This document shows, one piece after another, positions 34,298 to 43,694 of a stretch of 64,000 nucleotides of DNA. Source of the DNA: Scatomonas sp963930955. Lineage in GTDB: Bacteria; Bacillota; Clostridia; Lachnospirales; Lachnospiraceae. Below the pieces are notes generated by a model. It made no database searches. It saw only the letters and a program-made list of their open reading frames with translations, and was not told the origin of the DNA. How positions within the stretch are numbered: position 1 is the first letter of the stretch; each line of letters opens with the position of its first letter. The stretch is taken from contig OZ006967.1 in assembly GCA_963930955.1 (NCBI GenBank), positions 1,984,001-2,048,000 of the forward strand, in the 5' to 3' direction. Position numbers and translations under genes: made by a program.

Positions 34298-35731
34298 ATG
34301 ATGCATAGAGAAAATTTCAGGGATCCATACATACCGGATACAGAACCGGAACGACAGTATTATTTTATAGAAAAGGCCAGGGGGCTTTTGCAGAAAAAAG
34401 CGCAGGAGGCCGGCCGGCCTCTGACCTTTTGCGTAGTGACCTTTGGCTGCCAGATGAACGCCCGGGATTCGGAAAAACTCCGGGGCATTCTGGAGGAAAT
34501 CGGCTATGTAAAGGCAGACAGCGAGGAGGCGGATTTTGTTATTTATAACACCTGTACCGTCCGGGAAAACGCCAATCTCCGGGTGTACGGCCGTCTGGGA
34601 TATCTGCATTCTCTGAAGAAAAAGAATCCCCATATGATGATCGGCCTCTGCGGCTGCATGATGCAGGAACCTCAGGTTGTAGAAAAGCTGAAAAAAAGTT
34701 ATGGTTTTGTAGATCTGGTCTTCGGCACCCACAACATTTATAAACTGGCGGAATTAACGGCCCTGGCCCTGGAGTCGGATACAATGGTGGTGGATATCTG
34801 GAAAGATACAGACAAAATTGTGGAAGATCTCCCCGTGGACCGGAAGTATTCCTTTAAATCAGGGGTCAATATTATGTTCGGCTGCAACAATTTCTGCAGC
34901 TACTGTATTGTTCCCTACGTGCGGGGCCGGGAGAGAAGCCGCCGTCCGGAGGAGATTCTGAAAGAGATCCGCAGACTGGCGGAGGATGGAGTAAAGGAAG
35001 TGATGCTCCTGGGGCAGAACGTAAATTCCTACGGAAAAAATCTGCCGGAGCCCATGAGCTTTGCGGAACTGCTAAGAGAGGTATCGGAGATTCCGGGAAT
35101 ACAGAGGATCCGTTTTATGACCTCTCATCCCAAAGATCTTTCCGAGGAGCTGATCCGGGCCATGGCGGAACTTCCCAAAGTATGCCCGCACCTGCATCTT
35201 CCTCTGCAGTCGGGCAGCACGGAGATCCTGAAAAAAATGAACCGCCGGTACACCAAAGATCAATATCTGGATCTGGTAGCCCGGATCCGCCGGGCAGTTC
35301 CGGATATTTCTCTGACCACGGATATAATCGTGGGATTCCCGGGGGAAACGGAGGAGGATTTCCAGGAGACAATGGATGTTGTGGAAAAAGTAAGGTTTGA
35401 CAGCGCCTTTACCTTTCTGTATTCCCAAAGGACCGGCACCCCTGCAGCCTCTATGGAAAATCAGATCCCGGAAGCGGTCATGAAGGACCGGTTTGACCGT
35501 CTTCTGAAAAAGGTTCAGGAAATCGCCAGGGAGCGCTGCGCCCGGTTTGAGGGACAGACCGCGGAGGTTCTGGTGGAAAACATTAACGAGCAGGATCCTG
35601 CTCTGGTAACAGGGCGCATGAGCAATAACCTTCTGGTTCATTTTCCGGGAACTTCTTCTCTTATCGGGGAAATTGTTTCTGTGCGGCTGGATGCCTGCCG
35701 GGGATTTTATTATCTGGGAACCAGGGCCTGA
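34298..35731 (+). CDS. miaB: tRNA-2-methylthio-N6-dimethylallyladenosine synthase
   Basis: A 477-residue radical SAM enzyme that adds the methylthio group to isopentenyl-A37 of tRNA. The N-terminal cluster cysteines lie in TFGCQMNARDSE, NTCTVRENA and LCGCMMQ. The radical SAM motif is CNNFCSYCIVPYVRGRERSR near residue 198, and a C-terminal TRAM domain spans about 405-475. Its partner miaA lies in the same operon. ATG 34298 and 34301 are both possible. Confidence 0.96.
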   Translation: MMHRENFRDPYIPDTEPERQYYFIEKARGLLQKKAQEAGRPLTFCVVTFGCQMNARDSEKLRGILEEIGYVKADSEEADFVIYNTCTVRENANLRVYGRLGYLHSLKKKNPHMMIGLCGCMMQEPQVVEKLKKSYGFVDLVFGTHNIYKLAELTALALESDTMVVDIWKDTDKIVEDLPVDRKYSFKSGVNIMFGCNNFCSYCIVPYVRGRERSRRPEEILKEIRRLAEDGVKEVMLLGQNVNSYGKNLPEPMSFAELLREVSEIPGIQRIRFMTSHPKDLSEELIRAMAELPKVCPHLHLPLQSGSTEILKKMNRRYTKDQYLDLVARIRRAVPDISLTTDIIVGFPGETEEDFQETMDVVEKVRFDSAFTFLYSQRTGTPAASMENQIPEAVMKDRFDRLLKKVQEIARERCARFEGQTAEVLVENINEQDPALVTGRMSNNLLVHFPGTSSLIGEIVSVRLDACRGFYYLGTRA

Positions 35732-35751
35732 AGGCAGAAAGGACAGAAGAC

Positions 35752-38394
35752 GTGGCATTATCACCCATGATGCAGCATTATGTTGCAACGAAAAAAGAAT
35801 ACCCAGACTGTATCCTTTTTTACAGGCTGGGCGATTTTTATGAAATGTTTTTTGAAGATGCCCAGACGGTCTCCCGGGAACTGGAGCTGACCCTTACGGG
35901 CAAAGACTGCGGGCTGGAAGAGCGGGCTCCCATGTGCGGAGTTCCCTACCACGCGGCGGAAGTTTATATCAGCAAGCTGATCGAAAAAGGATATAAGGTG
36001 GCCATCTGCGAGCAGGTGGAGGATCCGAAAAAAGCCAAGGGCATGGTAAAACGGGAAGTAATCCGGGTAGTAACCCCCGGAACCATGCTGGAAGGCCAGA
36101 ATCTGGACGAGACACGGAACAATTATCTGATGTGCATTGTCTGCACGGAGGATCGGTTTGGGGTCTCCATTGCCGATGTTTCTACCGGCGAGTGCCTGGT
36201 GACGGAAATGGATCTCCAGAGGAAACTGCTGGATGAGATCCATAAGTTCATGCCGGCGGAGATTATCTGCAATCAGGCTTTTCTGGTCTGCGGGGTGGAC
36301 GTGGAGGATCTGAAAGGAAGACTTTCCATCGCTCTATCTGCTCTGGATGACTGGTATTTCGATGACAGTTCCTGTGAACAGACCCTTCGGGATCATTTTC
36401 ACTGTACCTCTCTCCAGGGGCTGGGACTGGGGGACTTTTGCTGCGGAACCATTGCCGCGGGAGCCTTGTTCCGGTATCTTCTGGAAACCCAGAAGTCCAA
36501 TCTGGCCCAGATGACCCACATTACGCCTTACAGCGCGGAAAAATACATGCTTCTGGACAGTTCTACCAGACGGAACCTGGAACTGACGGAAACCCTTCGG
36601 GAAAAGCAGAAACGGGGGTCTCTTCTCTGGGTTCTGGATAAAACGGGAACCGCTATGGGGGCCCGTATGCTCCGCCGCTTTATCGAACAGCCCCTTATCG
36701 ATTCCGCTGAAATAGAAGACCGGCTGGACGCGGTAGAGGAATTGACCAGGCAGCCTATGATCCGGGAGGAGATCCGGGAATATCTGCGGCCTATATACGA
36801 TATGGAACGGCTGGCAAGCCGCATCAGCTATCAGTCGGCTAATCCCAGAGATCTCATTGCCTTCCGAAGTTCCCTGGAAATGCTGCCTTTCCTGAAACAG
36901 CTTTTGAATTCCTTTGAAAAGAGCGCCGCCCTGAACCGGATCCAGGAGGACATGGATTCCCTGGAGGATCTCTGCCGGCTTATTACGGATGCCATTGCCG
37001 AGGATCCTCCTCTGGCTATGAAAGAAGGAGGAATCATTAAAGACGGATATCATGAAAAGGTGGATGAATACCGGCGGGCCAAAAACGAAGGAAAGGAATG
37101 GCTCAGCCAGCTGGAAAACCAGGAACGGGAAAAAACCGGCATCCGCAATCTGCGGATCCGTTATAATAAGGTTTTTGGATATTACCTGGAAGTAACGAAT
37201 TCCTTTAAAAACCTGGTGCCGGATTATTACGTGCGGAAGCAGACCCTGGCCAACGCGGAACGCTATACTACGGATCGTCTGAAGGAACTGGAAGATACGA
37301 TCCTTGGGGCGGAGGACAGGCTTTCCACTCTGGAATATGAGATTTTCTGCCAGGTCAGAGAGCAGATTTCCGGGGAAGTAGAACGGATCCAGCGCACGGC
37401 CCGGGCAGTAGCGGCGCTGGATGTATTCGCCTCCCTTTCCCTGGTGGCGGAAAAAAACCGTTTTGTGCGGCCAAAACTGAATCAGAAAGGCCGGATCCAT
37501 ATCCAGGAGGGCCGCCACCCGGTGGTGGAGCAAATGATCCCCAACGATATGTTTATTGCCAACGACACGTATCTGGATAACGGCGATCATCGGATCTCCA
37601 TCATTACCGGACCTAACATGGCCGGAAAATCCACCTATATGCGGCAGACCGCCCTGATCGTTCTTATGGCCCAGATTGGTTCCTTTGTTCCGGCAAAAAA
37701 AGCGGACATCGGTATTGTGGACCGGATCTTTACCAGAGTGGGGGCTTCCGATGACCTGGCCAGCGGTCAGAGCACCTTTATGGTGGAAATGACGGAGGTG
37801 GCAAATATTTTGCGGAATGCCACGGCAAACAGCCTGCTGATTCTGGACGAGATCGGGCGGGGAACCAGCACCTTTGACGGCCTGTCCATTGCCTGGGCAG
37901 TTATCGAGTACATTGCGGACACCAGAATTCTGGGGGCCAAGACCCTGTTTGCCACCCATTACCATGAGCTGACGGAACTGGAGGGCAAGCTTCCGGGGGT
38001 ACATAATTACTGTATTGCCGTGAAAGAAAAGGGAGACGATATTGTCTTTCTGAGGAAGATCATCGCCGGAGGGGCGGATAAGAGCTACGGCATCCAGGTG
38101 GCCCGCCTGGCCGGAGTGCCGGAAGCGGTGCTGGCCAGGGCCAGGGAGTTGTCCGATCAGCTCTCCGACGCGGATATTACCCTTTCCGTAAAAGAATTTG
38201 CCGGGGGGAAAAAACACAGGACAAAAGCCCCTCATTATGACGAGGTGGATCTGTCTCAGATGTCTTTGTTTGACACGGTAAAAAATGACGCCATCATTGA
38301 AGAGATCGATCAGCTGGATATTTCCAATCTGACGCCGTTGGAGGCTCTCAACACCCTGTACCGGCTGCAGAACAAGATTAAAAACCGCTGGTAG
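35752..38394 (+). CDS. mutS: DNA mismatch repair protein MutS
   Basis: An 880-residue mismatch sensor. The mismatch-recognition Phe29-x-Glu31 lies in RLGDFYEMF. The C-terminal ABC-type ATPase has GPNMAGKSTYMRQ near residue 620, the ASDDLASGQSTFMVEM signature near 667 and LLILDEIGRGTSTFDG near 695. The full domain set of a MutS1 protein is present. GTG 35752 fits the usual family N-terminus. It is followed by mutL after 17 bases. Confidence 0.97.
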   Translation: MALSPMMQHYVATKKEYPDCILFYRLGDFYEMFFEDAQTVSRELELTLTGKDCGLEERAPMCGVPYHAAEVYISKLIEKGYKVAICEQVEDPKKAKGMVKREVIRVVTPGTMLEGQNLDETRNNYLMCIVCTEDRFGVSIADVSTGECLVTEMDLQRKLLDEIHKFMPAEIICNQAFLVCGVDVEDLKGRLSIALSALDDWYFDDSSCEQTLRDHFHCTSLQGLGLGDFCCGTIAAGALFRYLLETQKSNLAQMTHITPYSAEKYMLLDSSTRRNLELTETLREKQKRGSLLWVLDKTGTAMGARMLRRFIEQPLIDSAEIEDRLDAVEELTRQPMIREEIREYLRPIYDMERLASRISYQSANPRDLIAFRSSLEMLPFLKQLLNSFEKSAALNRIQEDMDSLEDLCRLITDAIAEDPPLAMKEGGIIKDGYHEKVDEYRRAKNEGKEWLSQLENQEREKTGIRNLRIRYNKVFGYYLEVTNSFKNLVPDYYVRKQTLANAERYTTDRLKELEDTILGAEDRLSTLEYEIFCQVREQISGEVERIQRTARAVAALDVFASLSLVAEKNRFVRPKLNQKGRIHIQEGRHPVVEQMIPNDMFIANDTYLDNGDHRISIITGPNMAGKSTYMRQTALIVLMAQIGSFVPAKKADIGIVDRIFTRVGASDDLASGQSTFMVEMTEVANILRNATANSLLILDEIGRGTSTFDGLSIAWAVIEYIADTRILGAKTLFATHYHELTELEGKLPGVHNYCIAVKEKGDDIVFLRKIIAGGADKSYGIQVARLAGVPEAVLARARELSDQLSDADITLSVKEFAGGKKHRTKAPHYDEVDLSQMSLFDTVKNDAIIEEIDQLDISNLTPLEALNTLYRLQNKIKNRW

Positions 38395-38411
38395 ATCCCC
38401 TGGAGGAACGT

Positions 38412-40235
38412 ATGAGAGCAATACAGGTACTGGATCAAAACACTATAGATAAGATTGCTGCCGGAGAAGTAGTGGAACGCCCGGCTTCCGTAGTAAAGGA
38501 ACTGGTTGAAAACGCCATTGATGCCGGTGCCACTGCAGTGACCGTGGAAATCAAAGAGGGAGGAACCTCTTTGATCCGCATTACGGATAACGGCAGCGGC
38601 ATTCCCTCGGAGCAGGTACGGCTGGCTTTTCTGCGGCACGCCACCAGTAAAATCCGCAGGGTGGAAGATCTGACCTTTCTTTCCTCTCTGGGATTCCGGG
38701 GAGAGGCCCTGTCCAGTATCGCTGCAGTCTCCCGGGTGGAATTGATTACAAAAACTCCGGAAAGTCTCACCGGCACCCGTTACTGTATTGAAGGAGGACA
38801 GGAATCTGTTTTTGAAGAAATCGGGGCTCCTTCCGGCACTACTTTTCTGGTACGGAATCTGTTTTATAATACCCCGGCCAGAGCTAAATTTTTAAAATCC
38901 GCCGCTGCGGAAGGAAACGCTGTGGCTTCCCTGGTAGAGCAGCTGGCCCTGTCTCACCCGGAACTCTCCTTTAAGTATATCCAGAACGGCCAGAACCGGC
39001 TGTATACCAGCGGCAACGGCAATACGAAAGAGGTGGTCTATCAGATCTACGGAAGAGACATTACCCGCCAGCTGGTACCCATTCAGGAAGAGACAGAATT
39101 ATTCCGGATCAGCGGGTTTATCGGAAAACCCTCCCTGGCCAGAGGCAACCGGAATTTTGAAAATTATTTTGTAAACGGCAGATACGTAAAAAGCAAGCTG
39201 CTGGCGAAAGCCATAGAAGACGGATACCACGGCTTCATGATGCAGCATCGGTATCCCTTTACGCTGCTTTATCTGGAAATTGACGGGCAAAAGGTAGATG
39301 TGAACGTCCATCCCTCCAAAATGGAACTGCGTTTTTCAAATCAGGAGGAGATCTATCATCAGCTCTGTCTCTCCATTCAGAACACCCTTCTTTCGGCGGA
39401 AAGGATTCCGGAGGTAACTTTTCCGGAGCCGAAGCCGGAGAAAAAAAAGGAAGAAAAGCCCCCGGCAGCTCCTGCGCCGGAGCCCTTTGAGACCAGACGC
39501 CGGAGCTGGAGCCTGGCAGAAACGCCGGCGCCCTACAGGGATACGGCTGCTTCCAAACAGGAGGAATCCCGGATAGCAGAACCGGAGAAAAAGAACCAGC
39601 CGCAGAACCCGCCGGAACAGATGGAGCTTTTTAAGGAGAAGCTGCTTTCTCCGGCAGCCCGGCCTTCCCATCGGATCCTGGGACAGCTTTTTGATACCTA
39701 CTGGCTGGTAGAATATCAAAATTCCCTGTATATCATTGACCAGCATGCAGCCCACGAAAAGGTGCTCTATGAACGCATGATGAGGGACTACAGGAACAAA
39801 CAGGTGCTTTCCCAGATGCTTTGCCCTCCGGTGATCCTGAGTCTCTCCGGAAGAGAGGCGGAAATCCTGGAAAAATACAGGGATATTTTCCTGGAAAGCG
39901 GCTTTGAGATAGAACCCTTTGGAGGAAAAGAATTTAAGATTTCCGCGGTTCCCTCCAATCTGTACAAGGCGGCTAATAAGGACCTGTTTCTGGAACTTCT
40001 GGACGGGCTGGAGGAAGCGGGCGCCAATGAGCCGGAGGTGATCCGGGAACGTCTGGCTTCCATGTCCTGCAAAGCGGCTGTAAAAGGGAATCAGCAGTTA
40101 TCGGAAAAAGAGGCAGCGGCTCTGATCGATGAACTTCTGACTCTGGAAAATCCCTATAACTGCCCCCACGGCCGGCCTACGATTGTTACCATGTCCCGGT
40201 ATGAACTGGACCGGAAATTTAAACGGATCGTCTGA
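38412..40235 (+). CDS. mutL: DNA mismatch repair protein MutL
   Basis: A 607-residue GHKL ATPase and nicking endonuclease. ATP-site motifs are VVKELVENAIDAGA near residue 30, DNGSGI, ATSKI and GFRGEALSS near 96. After a proline/glutamate-rich linker (about 335-415), the C-terminal domain has the metal-binding endonuclease motif DQHAAHEKVLYE near 442, so this MutL should nick DNA, as in organisms without MutH. ATG follows GGAGG. Confidence 0.97.
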   Translation: MRAIQVLDQNTIDKIAAGEVVERPASVVKELVENAIDAGATAVTVEIKEGGTSLIRITDNGSGIPSEQVRLAFLRHATSKIRRVEDLTFLSSLGFRGEALSSIAAVSRVELITKTPESLTGTRYCIEGGQESVFEEIGAPSGTTFLVRNLFYNTPARAKFLKSAAAEGNAVASLVEQLALSHPELSFKYIQNGQNRLYTSGNGNTKEVVYQIYGRDITRQLVPIQEETELFRISGFIGKPSLARGNRNFENYFVNGRYVKSKLLAKAIEDGYHGFMMQHRYPFTLLYLEIDGQKVDVNVHPSKMELRFSNQEEIYHQLCLSIQNTLLSAERIPEVTFPEPKPEKKKEEKPPAAPAPEPFETRRRSWSLAETPAPYRDTAASKQEESRIAEPEKKNQPQNPPEQMELFKEKLLSPAARPSHRILGQLFDTYWLVEYQNSLYIIDQHAAHEKVLYERMMRDYRNKQVLSQMLCPPVILSLSGREAEILEKYRDIFLESGFEIEPFGGKEFKISAVPSNLYKAANKDLFLELLDGLEEAGANEPEVIRERLASMSCKAAVKGNQQLSEKEAAALIDELLTLENPYNCPHGRPTIVTMSRYELDRKFKRIV

Positions 40236-40246
40236 GAGGTGAGAGG

Positions 40247-41227
40247 TTGAGAAGACCATGTATCGTGCTGACCGGACCCACGGCAGTAGGAAAAACAAAA
40301 TTATCCCTGGCGCTGGCCAAAGCCCTGAAAGGCTCTGTGATCTCCGCGGATTCCATGCAGGTCTACCGAGGTCTGGACATCGGCTCCGCCAAGATCCGGC
40401 CGGAAGAGATGGAGGGGATTCCCCATTACCTTATAGATGTGCTGGAGCCGGAAGAGGAGTTTCATGTGGCTAAGTTTCAGGAAATGGCTCTGGCCGCCAT
40501 GGAAGAAATCTACAGGGAAAGGCGGATCCCCATTATAACCGGCGGCACCGGGTTTTATATTCAGGCCCTTCTGAAACAGGTGGATTTTTCTGAAAGTTCC
40601 GGGGAGTCCCCCATCCGGGGAGAACTGGAACGGATGGGAGAGGAGATGGGAAACCAGTATCTTTACCAGCTCCTTCTGGAAAAAGATCCGGAAGCCGCAC
40701 AGGCCATTCATCCCAATAACCGGAAACGGGTGATCCGGGCTCTGGAATATTGCCTGGAAACCGGTCTTAAGATGTCGGAGCATAACAGGCGGGAGCGGCA
40801 GAGAACCTCTCCTTTCTGCTACGCTTATTTTGTACTGAATGATGAACGGGAAAAACTGTACCGCCGCATTGATGACAGAGTCGATCAGATGATGGCGGAG
40901 GGGCTGGAGGGAGAAGTCCGGGCTCTGGCTGCCAGAGGCCTCACCGAAGAAAATACTTCCATGAAGGGGCTGGGATACAAAGAACTGTTCCCCTATCTGC
41001 GGGGAGAAATCCCTCTGGAGGAGGCAGTGCGGATCATCAAACGGGATACCCGTCATTTTGCCAAGCGGCAGCTTACCTGGTTTCACAGGGAACCGGATGT
41101 GATCTGGGTCAATAAGCCGGATTTCGGGTATGATGAGGAAAAAATACTGGAATATATCCTGTCCGTATGGCAGAAAAAGCTAAGAGAGGAAGAGAAGAAT
41201 GAAGAAGCTGCTGGAAAGCATGTATGA
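40247..41227 (+). CDS. miaA: tRNA dimethylallyltransferase
   Basis: A 326-residue enzyme that adds the isopentenyl group to A37, providing the substrate of MiaB. The P-loop GPTAVGKT is near residue 10, SADSMQVYRGLDIGSAK near 32, ITGGTGFYIQALL near 97 and the GLGYKELFPYL region near 244. TTG 40247 is the start, since the P-loop lies only about 10 residues in and GAGAGG precedes it. It overlaps the next gene by 29 bases. Confidence 0.95.
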   Translation: MRRPCIVLTGPTAVGKTKLSLALAKALKGSVISADSMQVYRGLDIGSAKIRPEEMEGIPHYLIDVLEPEEEFHVAKFQEMALAAMEEIYRERRIPIITGGTGFYIQALLKQVDFSESSGESPIRGELERMGEEMGNQYLYQLLLEKDPEAAQAIHPNNRKRVIRALEYCLETGLKMSEHNRRERQRTSPFCYAYFVLNDEREKLYRRIDDRVDQMMAEGLEGEVRALAARGLTEENTSMKGLGYKELFPYLRGEIPLEEAVRIIKRDTRHFAKRQLTWFHREPDVIWVNKPDFGYDEEKILEYILSVWQKKLREEEKNEEAAGKHV

Positions 41228-42491
41228 GAAGCTGGGAATTCAGAGAGAAGTATGGGAATTTGGAGAGAGGATCCTTGAGGATCTGGTCCCCAGATTCGAG
41301 CAGATCAGCAAAATCGCGGAATACAATCAGCTGAAGGTAATCCGGGCCATGCAGGTGAACCGGGTCAGCGAGGCCTGCCTGTATGCTTCCAGCGGATACG
41401 GATACAACGATCTGGGCCGGGATACCCTGGAAAAAGTCTACGCCGAGGCCTTCGGCGCGGAGGACGCCCTGGTGCGCCCCCAGATTGCCTGCGGCACCCA
41501 CGCCCTGGCAGTAGCCCTTTCCGGCAATTTAAGGCCGGGAGATCAGCTGCTTTCTCCGGTTGGAAAACCCTACGATACTCTGGAGGAAGTCATCGGCATC
41601 CGGCCCTCCCGGGGATCTCTGAAAGAGTATGGAGTAACCTACCGCCAGGTAGACCTGAAGGAGAACGGCGGGTTTGACTATGAGGGAATCCGGAAGGCTA
41701 TCCGGCCGGAGACCCGGATGGTAACCATCCAGCGTTCAAAGGGCTATCAGACCCGCCCCACCCTGTCTGTGGAGCGGATCGGAGAACTGATCCGGTTCAT
41801 TAAAGGAATCCGGCCGGACCTGATCTGCATGGTGGATAATTGCTACGGAGAGTTTGTGGAACTCCAGGAGCCCACAGAGATAGGGGCAGATCTTATGGTC
41901 GGTTCCCTGATCAAAAATCCCGGAGGCGGTCTTGCGCCTATCGGCGGTTATATTGCAGGAAAGCAGGAATATGTAGAAAACGCGGCGGTGCGTCTGACTT
42001 CTCCGGGCCTGGGAAAAGAAGTCGGGGCTACTCTGGGAGTGAACCAGGCCTTTTATCAGGGATTCTTCCTGGCGCCTACCGTTACTGCTTCCGCTCTGAA
42101 GGGAGCTATCTTCGCGGCAAATATCTATGAACGTCTGGGCTTTCCGGTGATTCCCAATGGAACAGAGAGCAGACACGATATTATCCAGGCTGTTACTCTG
42201 GGAAGTCCGGAGGCGGTGATCGCTTTCTGCCAGGGTATCCAGGCGGCTGCCCCTGTGGACAGCTACGTGGCGCCGGAACCCTGGGCCATGCCTGGTTACG
42301 ACAGCGATGTGATTATGGCCGCCGGCGCTTTTGTTCAGGGATCCTCTATTGAACTGAGTGCAGACGGTCCCATCAAGCCCCCTTATGCCGTCTATTTTCA
42401 GGGGGGACTTACCTGGGAGCACGCAAAGCTGGGAATTCTCATGAGCCTGGAGAAGCTGCTGGAGGCAGGTCTTGTAAAACTGCCCAAGTAA
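41199..42491 (+). CDS. Methionine gamma-lyase-like PLP enzyme (YnbB family)
   Basis: A 430-residue fold-type I PLP protein of the YnbB/COG4100 family, often labelled methionine gamma-lyase or aluminium-resistance protein; the real substrate is uncertain. The N-terminal YASSGYGYNDLGRD is family-specific, CMVDNCYGEFVE near residue 215 holds the PLP-pyridine Asp, and GSLIKNPGGGLAPIGGY near 245 holds the PLP lysine. Its start overlaps miaA by 29 bases, so hfq, which sits between these genes in many Firmicutes, is not here. Confidence 0.88.
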   Translation: MKKLLESMYEKLGIQREVWEFGERILEDLVPRFEQISKIAEYNQLKVIRAMQVNRVSEACLYASSGYGYNDLGRDTLEKVYAEAFGAEDALVRPQIACGTHALAVALSGNLRPGDQLLSPVGKPYDTLEEVIGIRPSRGSLKEYGVTYRQVDLKENGGFDYEGIRKAIRPETRMVTIQRSKGYQTRPTLSVERIGELIRFIKGIRPDLICMVDNCYGEFVELQEPTEIGADLMVGSLIKNPGGGLAPIGGYIAGKQEYVENAAVRLTSPGLGKEVGATLGVNQAFYQGFFLAPTVTASALKGAIFAANIYERLGFPVIPNGTESRHDIIQAVTLGSPEAVIAFCQGIQAAAPVDSYVAPEPWAMPGYDSDVIMAAGAFVQGSSIELSADGPIKPPYAVYFQGGLTWEHAKLGILMSLEKLLEAGLVKLPK

Positions 42492-42500
42492 GGAGAAAAT

Positions 42501-43694
42501 ATGGCAAAGCGCATTGTGATCATCGGCGGCGGAGCTTCCGGCCTTATGGCCGCCATTTATGCCGCCAGAAACGGAGCTTCCGTAACTGTACTGGAAAAGA
42601 ATGAAAAACCCGGAAAAAAATTGCTGGCCACCGGAAACGGGCGCTGCAATTTCACCAATCTGGATCAGAACAGACGCTGTTACCGGGGCTCTGACCCGGA
42701 TCGGGCCTTTCAGATAATTTCCCGCTTCGGCGTCCAGGAAACCATTTCCTTCTTTTCCTCTATAGGAATTTATACAAAGAACCGGGAAGGATGGATTTAT
42801 CCCTGTACAGGCCAGGCCTCCTCGGTACTGCAGGTTCTGCTCATGGAAGCAGAGTACCGCCGGGTAAAGATCAAAACCCGGGAAGCTGTTACCGGCGTTG
42901 CGAGAACAGGGGAAGGCGGCTTTCAGGTATCCACAGAAACCTGGACCTACCCTGCCGAAGTGGTTCTTGTTTCCTGCGGCAGTCCGGCTTCCGGGATTTC
43001 CGGCGCTTCGGATCTGGCGGAAGCCCTGGCAGGTTCCCTGGGACATTCTTTTCTTCCATTCCGGCCGGCTCTGGTGCCGCTGAAATGCAGAGGAAGCTAT
43101 TTTGGCAAATGGGCCGGAATCCGGACCACCGGAACCGCATCCCTGTATCTCAATGGGAAATGCCTGCTTCAGGAGACCGGGGAGCTTCAGCTGACCGGAT
43201 CCGGAATTTCCGGTATCCCGGTGTTTCAGCTGAGCCGCTATGCGGTCCGGGCTCTTGAAGAAGGCTGCAGAGTACAGGTCTATCTGGATTTTCTGCCGGA
43301 TTTTGACAGGGAAGGGCTGCAGGCATATCTAGAAACCAGAAAAAGGCAGTGTCCCTATAAGGATCGGAGAGAGGGGCTGATCGGACTCCTTCCGGACAAG
43401 CTGATCCCTGTACTGGCCCCTGCTTCTGCAAACCAGGAGGAGATCCTGGCCAATATAAAGGCCTTTCCTTTGGAGGTCCAGGGAGCTTCTTCCCTGGCCC
43501 AGGCCCAGGTCTGTTCCGGAGGCGTGCCTCTGAAAGAACTGAAAGACACATTGGAATCCCGGAAGGTACCCGGCCTTTATTTTACCGGGGAGGCTGTGGA
43601 TGTGGACGGGGCCTGCGGAGGCTACAACCTGCAGTGGGCCTGGTCCAGCGGCGCTATAGCCGGAACCGCGGCGGCAGGAGGAATACATGTATGA
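42501..43694 (+). CDS. NAD(P)/FAD-dependent oxidoreductase, HI0933/BaiN family
   Basis: A 397-residue flavoprotein. The N-terminal dinucleotide motif is IIGGGASGLMAAIYAARNG, followed by the family motif KLLATGNGRCNFTN near residue 40. The C-terminal GVPLKEL and GLYFTGEAVDVDGACGGYNLQWAW near 355-385 complete the FAD site. BaiN in a related gut organism reduces bile acid intermediates, but most family members have no known substrate, and nothing bile-related is nearby. The stop overlaps the next gene by 4 bases. Confidence 0.88.
   Translation: MAKRIVIIGGGASGLMAAIYAARNGASVTVLEKNEKPGKKLLATGNGRCNFTNLDQNRRCYRGSDPDRAFQIISRFGVQETISFFSSIGIYTKNREGWIYPCTGQASSVLQVLLMEAEYRRVKIKTREAVTGVARTGEGGFQVSTETWTYPAEVVLVSCGSPASGISGASDLAEALAGSLGHSFLPFRPALVPLKCRGSYFGKWAGIRTTGTASLYLNGKCLLQETGELQLTGSGISGIPVFQLSRYAVRALEEGCRVQVYLDFLPDFDREGLQAYLETRKRQCPYKDRREGLIGLLPDKLIPVLAPASANQEEILANIKAFPLEVQGASSLAQAQVCSGGVPLKELKDTLESRKVPGLYFTGEAVDVDGACGGYNLQWAWSSGAIAGTAAAGGIHV

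Noticed and set aside
36334..38421. 695-codon open frame antisense to mutS
   Set aside because: Composition is that of reverse-complement coding DNA with no recognisable domain; mutS motifs are complete on the plus strand.
41736..43046. 436-codon open frame antisense to the PLP enzyme and BaiN-like genes
   Set aside because: It crosses two conserved plus-strand genes and has no recognisable domain.
42501..43694. Bile acid reductase BaiN as a firm call
   Set aside because: The family is broad, and no bai genes or transporters are nearby; only the family is claimed.
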